Assembly (NCBI GenBank): GCA_003518105.1
Contig: DOZH01000008.1
Location: forward strand, 128,854 to 192,853
Reading direction: 5' to 3'
DNA from: Candidatus Uhrbacteria bacterium
GTDB taxonomy: Bacteria > Patescibacteriota > Patescibacteriia > UBA9934
DNA: 64,000 nucleotides
The first letter of the stretch is position 1, and every line of letters starts with the position of its first letter. Below, one piece after another: positions 41,579-48,408 of the stretch. The translations under genes and the position numbers were made by a program. The notes beneath the pieces were generated by a model that worked only from the letters and a program-made list of their open reading frames with translations, was not told where the DNA came from and searched no databases.

Positions 41579-42358
41579 TCACCGAACAAAAACATCTCCT
41601 GGAGGCGCGCCAGCCCTCCGGGAGTTGTTTTTTATTTCTTCGATAGTCTTACGCACCTTACGAGCAACGGTAAAATGTGTTGTACTCGCCGCTTTCTCAC
41701 CTTTAGTGTTATCGAGCTTAAGCTTGGCGTCAGCTTGCGTGATACGGAACAGATTAGCAGCTAATTCCGTCGACCCAGCTCGGTCTAAAATATCATCACG
41801 TCCCAAGCCCTTCTTGGTTTTTATCTCATCGGCGGTGAGCCCGTACAAGCCGAGGTAGCCAGCGTTATTAAATTTACCGAAGTCTTCTACCCCAGCTTTC
41901 CTGGCCGTATCGAACAACTGTTTATTATAATTTGTCACTTGCTGCCGAGTGTAAAGCCGCTTCGTATCATCGTCCATGTTCTCAAACAATTCCTGTTTGC
42001 GAGTTTGGACGGCGAAGTAAGTTTGAGCGAAGGCGATAGCTGGTTTACGTGAATCACAGTTTTGTGCGATCAAGTAACAAGCAAAGCGGGAAAGATGATA
42101 ATCCCTCAACGTTCTCTTCGTTTTAGAGCCAATGTCGACCATTTTGTCGGCGCCGACAAAATGGTCATTTACTGCCTGATTTGTTGAAACACAAGTAATC
42201 CTAGCTCGATCTATTGCTAGATTGAATTTACGCCATTCAATATAATCAAACAAAGGCATTAACTCTCTCGCCTCCCAATACTCATAACCAAACTCGTCGA
42301 CCTTTTTGATTGACTCAAAATCCTTATGTAACGATACGGGAACGAGACCTGAATCCAT
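41579..42358 (-). CDS. dinD: DinD family protein, second copy
   Basis: 259 residues: FGYEYWEARELMPLFDYIEWRKF, LSRFACYLIAQNCDSRKPAIAFAQTYFAVQTRKQELF and ADEIKTKKGL, matching copy 1 at 18099-18923 in order though divergent. A perfect 30-nt palindrome lies right after the NDHF codons. The last 16 codons run through the era terminator hairpin, giving the odd tail RRAGAPPGDVFVR. It stands outside the defence island among housekeeping genes. Confidence 0.85.
   Translation of the reverse strand: MDSGLVPVSLHKDFESIKKVDEFGYEYWEARELMPLFDYIEWRKFNLAIDRARITCVSTNQAVNDHFVGADKMVDIGSKTKRTLRDYHLSRFACYLIAQNCDSRKPAIAFAQTYFAVQTRKQELFENMDDDTKRLYTRQQVTNYNKQLFDTARKAGVEDFGKFNNAGYLGLYGLTADEIKTKKGLGRDDILDRAGSTELAANLFRITQADAKLKLDNTKGEKAASTTHFTVARKVRKTIEEIKNNSRRAGAPPGDVFVR
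41596..41633 (+). terminator. Intrinsic terminator of era, inside the dinD 3' end
   Basis: CTCCTGGAGG pairs with CCTCCGGGAG (10 bp, one G-U) around a 9-nt loop, followed by TTGTTTTTT. It lies 24 nt after the era stop and fully within the last codons of the convergent dinD. Confidence 0.8.
42137..42166. repeat. Perfect 30-nt palindrome inside dinD (copy 2)
   Basis: Each 15-nt half starts GACCATTTTGTCGGC and is the exact complement of the other, centred on GGCGCC. It encodes the variable segment following NDHF, the same place as the palindrome in dinD copy 1. Confidence 0.95.
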
Positions 42359-42398
42359 AAGCTAAATAATGATTTGAGTTAGAAGTTTATTATAGCAA

Positions 42399-42424
42399 AA
42401 AGAGTCCGCCCGAGCGAACTCTTT
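42399..42424 (-). terminator. Intrinsic terminator of the small membrane protein gene
   Basis: AAAGAGTTCGC pairs with GCGGACTCTTT (one mismatch) around a 4-nt loop, followed on the minus strand by TTGCTATAAT. It sits 18 nt after the 84-residue gene. Confidence 0.7.
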
Positions 42425-42441
42425 CCATAGCTCCTTGAAAA

Positions 42442-42696
42442 TTAATCCTTTCTAACGATGCCGACTACAGCGCCAAAAACAGCTCCGAGAATAGTACCAA
42501 TTGACATCGCACCAACAGAAACGTAGCTAACAAGTTGGTCGCCGTAACCAGATACGCCGAACTTAGCAATGAGGGCCATGATGGCGCCGAGCACGATGCC
42601 GCCGACCAAACCACACAAAGCGCCCAAGAAAGCGTGAATGACCATGCGGTAGAATGGATCACTGAATGTACACAACTTCATATCACACATCTTCAT
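42442..42696 (-). CDS. Small glycine-zipper membrane protein
   Basis: 84 residues with two hydrophobic segments, FLGALCGLVGGIVLGAIMAL and VGAMSIGTILGAVFGAVVGIV, both with GxxxG spacing typical of packed helices. No known family. Starts 10 nt after the lipoprotein gene stop; the thioredoxin-like, lipoprotein and this gene appear to form one transcript ending at the hairpin. Confidence 0.6.
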   Translation of the reverse strand: MKMCDMKLCTFSDPFYRMVIHAFLGALCGLVGGIVLGAIMALIAKFGVSGYGDQLVSYVSVGAMSIGTILGAVFGAVVGIVRKD

Positions 42697-42705
42697 AGGA
42701 AAACT

Positions 42706-43605
42706 TTAATAAGTTATAGAGGTTATTGTATACCCTGCCAAGGATTTTACCAGACTTAACGTAGAAAGCATAGTAAAACCAAGAGACAGTGGCTTGATTG
42801 AGACTTTAAGAATCAAGGGATTCTCAGGATTGGCTAAGATTACATAATTTGCTAAATCACTATTTGCCGTCACAGCGCGCACCACGGTCGAAGTGCCGTT
42901 AATATTCAACGTGTAATTACTCCAGTTCTCGTCGGCGGATAATTTAGTAATGTCGCTGTTCGTGGCCGCGGCATTGCTAGCCACCTTGCCCTCGAGCTTA
43001 GCTAAAGCAGCGGTGACGTTACTGCTGAAGTTTTGCAGTTTTTCGAGCGTGCTGTCAAAAAGGCCGAGAGCAATGTGTGAGGTGCGTGTGGTCGTTAGTT
43101 CGTCGTACTGGGCCCGCGACAACCAGAGAACGCTGTTCTGATCGCCCGTCACGTCGTAATCCTGCGCCGGCCAATAAGCTGGTAGCAGAATACGCTCGGC
43201 GTTTCCAAGGCCATCTGTTTTGACCGATCCGGTGGTGTCGACATCGATGTAGACTGGGTCTGGAATTTTAGCAATCTGACCAACTGGAACGTTGGCCGCT
43301 GCCGCCCGAGCTGCGACAGATTCCGCCGTTTCTTCGCGCGACTTAAGCGTCCACGACAGCTTCGCCGACTCCCCCGCTGTCCACTTATCGATAGTCACAT
43401 TCCTCTGGCCATAGACTGGGTCTTGCGGCGTACTCACCCCAAACCAGTTTTGGGCAATGGTCAGGGTAGATCCAGCATGGAGTTTGGCTACGACGGCCGT
43501 GGTATCGTCAACTGGTTCTTGCTGCCAGGGCAAGCAGCCACTACCCATCGTAATAATCGATAATCCGAGGAGGACAGCGTAACTAGCGCGGCGAATAATC
43601 TGCAT
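42706..43605 (-). CDS. Putative lipoprotein
   Basis: 299 residues with signal peptide and lipobox (LSIITMGSGC, Cys at about 24). The rest is a soluble beta-rich domain with a coiled segment (LEKLQNFSSNVTAALAKLEGKV). No family recognised. Lies 1 nt after the thioredoxin-like gene stop. Confidence 0.7.
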   Translation of the reverse strand: MQIIRRASYAVLLGLSIITMGSGCLPWQQEPVDDTTAVVAKLHAGSTLTIAQNWFGVSTPQDPVYGQRNVTIDKWTAGESAKLSWTLKSREETAESVAARAAAANVPVGQIAKIPDPVYIDVDTTGSVKTDGLGNAERILLPAYWPAQDYDVTGDQNSVLWLSRAQYDELTTTRTSHIALGLFDSTLEKLQNFSSNVTAALAKLEGKVASNAAATNSDITKLSADENWSNYTLNINGTSTVVRAVTANSDLANYVILANPENPLILKVSIKPLSLGFTMLSTLSLVKSLAGYTITSITY

Positions 43606-43606
43606 A

Positions 43607-43867
43607 TTATTTACTCAAAGCCCAAGCTTTGAGCGTGTCATAGTCAGCACTGCCGCAGATGTTCTTCTTGCTTTCTGTATTGTAGAAAAAAGGCACGCCA
43701 CCGCATTCGCCAGTATCACACTTCTCAAGCAGCGCCGCGTTAGTCTCATTATTCCACACCTCGTACTTCTCTACTGTCACACCAAGCTCCGCCTCCAACT
43801 GCGCCACTAATGGCTTCATAGTAATACAATGTGGGCAACTATCACCGTAAAATTCTTGCAAGGCCAT
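43607..43867 (-). CDS. Thioredoxin/glutaredoxin-like protein
   Basis: 86 residues with FYGDSCPHCITMKPLVAQLE (CPHC active site) and the cis-Pro in GGVPFFYN. No signal peptide. A small thiol-disulphide oxidoreductase of the thioredoxin fold; a second Cys pair (CDTGEC) lies before the cis-Pro. Co-transcribed with the lipoprotein gene. Its 5' end faces the FecR-like gene divergently. Confidence 0.82.
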   Translation of the reverse strand: MALQEFYGDSCPHCITMKPLVAQLEAELGVTVEKYEVWNNETNAALLEKCDTGECGGVPFFYNTESKKNICGSADYDTLKAWALSK

Positions 43868-43911
43868 ACGCTAGCTTATTTTTGGATTATTCGTCATACT
43901 TGTACCAATCT

Positions 43912-44541
43912 ATGAACAATCGTACCACAATTGGCTTAGCAGTAATAATCGTCGTTCTCGCAGTCGTCATTCTGGCTGGTCACCGCTTGGGCTATTTTTG
44001 GGCCGGTGGCGACGGAGTGATCACGCCCGAGACCACCGAACTAATCGACGTCTTTGCAGCCACCACAGATAGCCACCAAGCCGACACCCCACTTCTCACC
44101 TGGTTGCCCGGTGAAATTATCACCACGCCGGCTGATCAATTTTTTGCACTCCGCACTAACGGGCCAACCAATGCGCCAGTTTTTAATCTGGACGTCAACT
44201 CACAATTAAAAATTGTAAAAACTGATGGCGACAATATTACGGTTAATCTGATTACTGGTAGACTAGTTATTGACGGTAGAGTAACGGTCGCCGTACGCGA
44301 TACTTCGATTGCAGTCGACGGGATTACGACGATCGTCAATTACAGCTGGCTCGATACGATGGACGTGAGCGTGTTGGCAGGTTCAGCTAATATTCACCAG
44401 GGGCAATACTCGACCGTGGTCAAAGAGAATCACGCCGTGAGCCTGGATACTCTAGCACCGTTTGAGGAGATTAAGCCGACAATTTTTAGTATTGATGCTG
44501 ATACGGTAAAAACTTTTTACGATTGGGCGTTGGGGAGATAA
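43912..44541 (+). CDS. Membrane-anchored FecR-domain-like protein
   Basis: 209 residues from ATG 43912. One N-terminal membrane segment (GLAVIIVVLAVVILAGH) followed by an extracytoplasmic beta domain: VNLITGRLVIDGRVTVAVRDTSIAVDGITTIVNY, SVLAGSANIHQGQYSTVVKENHAV, the repeating beta pattern of FecR-like domains. Function in signal sensing is inference. A long hairpin element follows 4 nt after the stop. Confidence 0.6.
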   Translation: MNNRTTIGLAVIIVVLAVVILAGHRLGYFWAGGDGVITPETTELIDVFAATTDSHQADTPLLTWLPGEIITTPADQFFALRTNGPTNAPVFNLDVNSQLKIVKTDGDNITVNLITGRLVIDGRVTVAVRDTSIAVDGITTIVNYSWLDTMDVSVLAGSANIHQGQYSTVVKENHAVSLDTLAPFEEIKPTIFSIDADTVKTFYDWALGR

Positions 44542-44545
44542 AGTG

Positions 44546-44726
44546 GGCCAGAGCCTTGTAGAAGCGAGCGACTGTCGCATCTCGTGTGACGACGCGATGG
44601 CCGACCCGAGAAATGCTTGACTTGCGCTATTGGTTCCGTCAAGCAAGTCATCCTTTAAGCATTTCTGGGCTGAGGCCTTGAGCTAGGAACAGGAGATGCG
44701 GCGGTTGCGAGCGACGAGCCTTGGCC
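44546..44726. repeat. Dispersed long hairpin element, copy A
   Basis: The 181-nt spacer element is an imperfect palindrome. Outer ends GGCCAGAGCC and the complement of GGCTCGTCGC-AAGGCC pair; the middle has AGAAATGCTT (44609-44618) with AAGCATTTCT (44657-44666) and GACTTGC with GCAAGTC. Related copies: 61608-61920 (shares GCGAGCGACTG, TGTGACGACGC and AGCTAGGAA-AGGAGATG), 63924-64000 (25 identical bases at 44587-44611 and 63976-64000), and a remnant at 2870-2902. No ORF inside. Confidence 0.8.
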
Positions 44727-44747
44727 TGTACGAGTGAAGCTAGCGAT

Positions 44748-46115
44748 TTATAACTCGAACGTCTGCGTAATGCGCGGGATGGTGACGTCGGTAATACCCT
44801 GGGTTTTGAGGTAGTCGGCAAAGCGGGTTTTGATGTCGTGCTCACCGTGTGTCAAGAACAGTTTGGGGATAGCGCCGTGCAGTGGGTGGATAAATTTAGT
44901 TAGCTTGGTGCGGTCGCCGTGGGCTGAGAAGGCTTCGATGTTATGGATCGAGGCTTTGACGGTAATTTTTTTGTGGTAGATGTCGACCTCTTTGGCGCCG
45001 TCCTGAATTTGCCGGCCGAGGGTGAAGGCGGCTTGATAGCCAACAATCAGCACAGCAGCTTTTTCGTCGCCCAAATAGCGCAGTAGGTGATGCAGAATAC
45101 GGCCGCCCGACATCATGCCATTGCCTGCGATGATAATTTTTGGCCGGTGATCCACGTTGATAGCCTGCGATTCCTGTTGCGTCAACGTTTCATGCAAATT
45201 GGGGAAAGCAAAAAAGTCACCGTCATTGCTAGCTGGATGATCAAACACAAGATAAGATTTGCAGTCGCGATAAATTTCCGTCGCCCGAATAGCGAGCGGA
45301 CTGTCGAGATAAATTGGGACAGCGGGAATTTTCTGTTCACCCAGGAGAATGTCGAGTTCGTACAATAATTCCTGAGTACGCTCGATGGAAAAGGCTGGGA
45401 TTAAGAGCGTGCCGCCGCGACCAATAACAGTGTTGACGACCTCGGCCAACTTGTCACTGCGCGTGCCCATATCGTCGTGAACTTTGTCGCCGTAGGTGGC
45501 CTCACAAATTAAGATATCAGCATGATCAAGCGGTTCTGTATCGGGCAGAATTGGCGTGTCGTCGTTGCCCAAGTCACCGCTAAACACGAGGCGTTCGGGT
45601 TTACCAGAAGCTGTTTCGTGGCCATCAATATCGAGCGAAATGTAAGAAGACCCAAGAATGTGGCCAGCGTCATGGAACATGGCGACGACGCCCGGCAAAA
45701 CCTCCACCTGCTCGCCGTAGCTGACGCCTTTCATGTGGGCCAAGCAAGCCACCACGTCCGCCTCCTCGTACGGCAAACCGTGGCCACATTTGGCGGCTTG
45801 GTCACGCATGACGCTTAAGGAATCCTCGAGGACTATGTGGGTGAGACTCTTGGTGGGCGTGGTGGCGTAGATGATACCGTCAAAACCATCGCGGACCAGC
45901 TTAGGCAAACGTCCAGTGTGGTCAAAATGAGCGTGCGTGACCAAAGCGACGGTGATAGCCGACGCGTCAAAGGGAAAGTCATCAAGGTTGGTGGTCGCGC
46001 AGGCTGACTCACCCTGCACTGCGCCACAGTCAATGAGTATTCTGCCCTTGCTTGTTTGCAGCAAAAAACAAGAACCAGTCACTTGTTCAGTGGCGCCGTA
46101 AAAGGTGAGTTGCAT
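44748..46115 (-). CDS. Beta-CASP metallo-beta-lactamase fold hydrolase (RNA-processing type)
   Basis: 455 residues. Motif 2 THAHFDHTGRLP, FSGDLG, ICEATYGDK, and beta-CASP motifs A-C including SIERTQELLYEL, NGMMSGGRILHHL and SAHGDRTKLTKFI. Same architecture as CPSF73-like RNA nucleases/exonucleases, 455 residues being usual for bacterial members without a KH domain. Likely RNA endo/exonuclease; the substrate is unknown. Confidence 0.9.
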   Translation of the reverse strand: MQLTFYGATEQVTGSCFLLQTSKGRILIDCGAVQGESACATTNLDDFPFDASAITVALVTHAHFDHTGRLPKLVRDGFDGIIYATTPTKSLTHIVLEDSLSVMRDQAAKCGHGLPYEEADVVACLAHMKGVSYGEQVEVLPGVVAMFHDAGHILGSSYISLDIDGHETASGKPERLVFSGDLGNDDTPILPDTEPLDHADILICEATYGDKVHDDMGTRSDKLAEVVNTVIGRGGTLLIPAFSIERTQELLYELDILLGEQKIPAVPIYLDSPLAIRATEIYRDCKSYLVFDHPASNDGDFFAFPNLHETLTQQESQAINVDHRPKIIIAGNGMMSGGRILHHLLRYLGDEKAAVLIVGYQAAFTLGRQIQDGAKEVDIYHKKITVKASIHNIEAFSAHGDRTKLTKFIHPLHGAIPKLFLTHGEHDIKTRFADYLKTQGITDVTIPRITQTFEL

Positions 46116-46124
46116 ACAATTCGA

Positions 46125-46334
46125 TTATTCTTGGGGCACACGAGCCACGTATTCATCAAACCGACTCTTCAAGTGCGTCTCCTGACCTTCTGTATTCTGA
46201 TCAAGGTCGAGGCCGCCAATGTCGATATTATCGTTAATAACGCTCTCAACTAGCGAATCATAACCTTCTTTATCTAAAACCATATCCAACTCGCCACGCT
46301 CCACAATTTGCTCAAACAATTCATCTTCGGTCAT
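46125..46334 (-). CDS. Small acidic protein, unknown
   Basis: 69 residues from ATG 46334 (MTEDELFEQIVERGELDMVLDKEGYDSLV), strongly acidic and helical. Upstream of the beta-CASP gene by 9 nt, likely the same transcript. Divergent from dus. No family recognised. Confidence 0.55.
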   Translation of the reverse strand: MTEDELFEQIVERGELDMVLDKEGYDSLVESVINDNIDIGGLDLDQNTEGQETHLKSRFDEYVARVPQE

Positions 46335-46372
46335 ACGAGTGAAATCAATTATCGTGGCTACAGTGTACCACC

Positions 46373-46401
46373 TTGCCATAAGTAAGAAAATCCGCTATCA
46401 T
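46373..46401 (+). promoter_or_regulatory. Promoter of dus
   Basis: TTGCCA (46373-46378), 17-nt spacer, TATCAT (46396-46401), then 9 nt to ATG 46411, so the leader is only a few nucleotides. Confidence 0.6.
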
Positions 46402-46410
46402 TTCGCCCTT

Positions 46411-47445
46411 ATGGCAGCTCTAAATTGGTCAGAACTTCCCCGCCCGATTATCGCCCTCTCACCGATGGCGGATATGACCGACTCGGCTTTTTGTCGTGTG
46501 GTTCAGGAAGTGACTGACGCCGGGCAACCAACGCCATCACCTCTAGTAATGTTTAGAGAAATGGTCTCTGCCGAAGCAGTCGTCCGCGGTAACGATAAGA
46601 CGCTCGGCATGACCGCCATTCATGAGGCAGAGCGCCCACTCGTCCAACAAATCTTTGGTAGCGATCCAGTAACAATGGCCAAGGCCGCCAGCATGATTGA
46701 AGCTGAGCACCACCCTGAAGGTTTTGACATCAACATGGGCTGCCCGGTTTATAAAATCGTGCACAACTTTAACGGCGCTGCGCTCATGCAGAATGCAGAA
46801 CTCGCCGGCAATATCGTTCGTGCCATGAAGGCCGCCATTACCGTGCCACTATCGGTCAAAATCCGCCTGGGCTGGAGCGAGCCGACTGAGTGCGTCGCTT
46901 TTGCCCAAGCCCTCGAAGCCGCCGGTGCTAACCTCATTACCGTTCATGGCCGCACCAAACTCCAGGGCTACAGTGGCGTAGCTGATTGGCGCCAGGTCGG
47001 TGAAGTAAAAAAAGCTGTTAGCATTCCCGTCCTCGTCAACGGCGACGTTCACACGGCGGAGAAAGTCGTCGAGGCTCTCAAACAAAGTAATGCCGACGGT
47101 GTGCTGATTGCCCGTGGGGCGCTCGGCAACCCCTGGATTTTTGCCCAGATTAATGAGGTGCTGGCCGGTTTGCCCGTCACGCCGATCACGATTGGCGAGC
47201 GTCTGCGCGTTGTCCGTCGCCATCTAAATCTTCACCTGGAGCAATACGGCGAAGCGTCCGTCCCCACCTTCCGCAAGCATTTGTCCTGGTATTTCAAAGG
47301 CTTACCTCATATGAAGGATTATAAGGAGGGTATGATGAAGGCCTCGACCAGAGTTGAACTCGAGACTATACTTGACTCATTCCTGGCGGCGCATAACACT
47401 ACCGACACTACCAGCTACCGACCAGACGTCATTACCAAGAAATAA
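46411..47445 (+). CDS. dus: tRNA-dihydrouridine synthase
   Basis: 344 residues from ATG 46411. PRPIIALSPMADMTDSAFCRVV (FMN site), DINMGCPVYKIV (catalytic Cys), VKIRLGW, ITVHGRTKLQGYSG, PVLVNGDVHTAEKVVEAL, DGVLIARGALGNPWIF. Reduces uridines in the tRNA D-loop using FMN. Followed 6 nt later by the RimK-like gene. Confidence 0.93.
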   Translation: MAALNWSELPRPIIALSPMADMTDSAFCRVVQEVTDAGQPTPSPLVMFREMVSAEAVVRGNDKTLGMTAIHEAERPLVQQIFGSDPVTMAKAASMIEAEHHPEGFDINMGCPVYKIVHNFNGAALMQNAELAGNIVRAMKAAITVPLSVKIRLGWSEPTECVAFAQALEAAGANLITVHGRTKLQGYSGVADWRQVGEVKKAVSIPVLVNGDVHTAEKVVEALKQSNADGVLIARGALGNPWIFAQINEVLAGLPVTPITIGERLRVVRRHLNLHLEQYGEASVPTFRKHLSWYFKGLPHMKDYKEGMMKASTRVELETILDSFLAAHNTTDTTSYRPDVITKK

Positions 47446-47451
47446 CCAGTT

Positions 47452-48396
47452 ATGAAGCTCGGCATTCTGACATTTAGTAAGACCAAAAAGGCCCTAGCGG
47501 TCGGCACCCTTAGTATTGCCCGCGAAGCTAAAAAGCGTGGCCATGAGGTGACTTTCCTCTATAGCAACAACGTCGGCCTCGTTTTTGGCAACGGTAAGCG
47601 CATTACCTACGAAGGCCAAAGCATCACGCGGGCTGACTTCGACGTTATCCTAGTCCGCCCTGGCTTCACCGGCGACCCGAGTATCAACGCCAGTATAATT
47701 AAACAATTTCAGCTAGCTGGTTTTTACGTCATCAATAACTACTTAGCTGTTTTCCGCGCCAAGAACAAAATCCGCACCATGCAAATGCTCGATCACTTTG
47801 GCGTGCCAGTGCCAAAAACTCTCGTCGTTGCTAACCCAGCGCAAATTGCCGTGGCTGCCACAGAGTTTACCTTCCCTGTCATTATTAAAACTATTTTTGG
47901 CACACACGGCACTGGCGTTTTCATTGCTGAGAGCATGCGTTCCCTCTCCCCTATCGTCGACTATTTAACCAAAAAAGAACGTGGCCCCATTAAGTTGCAG
48001 GAATATATTGCGGAGGCTAAAGGTAAGGACATTCGCGCGTTTGTCTGCGGCAAACGAATTGTCGCGGCCATGGAACGTGTGGCCAAAGAAGGAGAGTTCC
48101 GGGCTAACTTTCACAAGGGCGGCAGCGTTGGCAGTGTGGAATTAACCAAGCTCGAGCAACAACTCGCCATCAAAGCCTCACAAATCCTCGGTCTCGATAT
48201 CTCTGGCGTCGACATTCTCCGCACCAACACCGGACCCAAAATCATCGAAGTCAACAGCAACCCCGGCCTCGAAGGCATCAGCAAAGCCACCAACATCCCG
48301 GTTGCCGAAAAAGTCGTAGACTTCATTGAGCACCGCCTGGCGTCCGTGGGCCTGAAGCAGGCTAAGCCGTTACCGAAGCGGAGGATGATGGAGTAA
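47452..48396 (+). CDS. RimK-family ATP-grasp ligase
   Basis: 314 residues. ATP-grasp motifs: RAKNKIRTMQMLDHFGVPVPKT, FPVIIKTIFGTHGTGVFIAES, IKLQEYIAEAKGKDIRAFVCG, NFHKGGSVGSVEL, KIIEVNSNPGLEGISKATNI. Family members add glutamate or other amino acids to protein S6 or coenzymes. Its last residues SVGLKQAKPLPKRRMME are repeated, with only synonymous changes, in the region after asnB at 50714-50763. Confidence 0.88.
   Translation: MKLGILTFSKTKKALAVGTLSIAREAKKRGHEVTFLYSNNVGLVFGNGKRITYEGQSITRADFDVILVRPGFTGDPSINASIIKQFQLAGFYVINNYLAVFRAKNKIRTMQMLDHFGVPVPKTLVVANPAQIAVAATEFTFPVIIKTIFGTHGTGVFIAESMRSLSPIVDYLTKKERGPIKLQEYIAEAKGKDIRAFVCGKRIVAAMERVAKEGEFRANFHKGGSVGSVELTKLEQQLAIKASQILGLDISGVDILRTNTGPKIIEVNSNPGLEGISKATNIPVAEKVVDFIEHRLASVGLKQAKPLPKRRMME
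48373..48395. repeat. Left copy of a 23-nt direct repeat at the rimK 3' end
   Basis: CCGAAGCGGAGGATGATGGA plus GTA is identical to 50745-50767. Upstream of it, a further 30 nt are similar between the two sites with third-position changes only. The two copies bracket asnB. Confidence 0.85.
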
Positions 48397-48408
48397 TTAA
48401 CGATTAAT

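Noticed and set aside
41579..42358. dinD copy 2 as a pseudogene because of its odd C-terminus
   Set aside because: The frame is intact over all conserved DinD blocks; the odd tail is explained by overlap with the era terminator.
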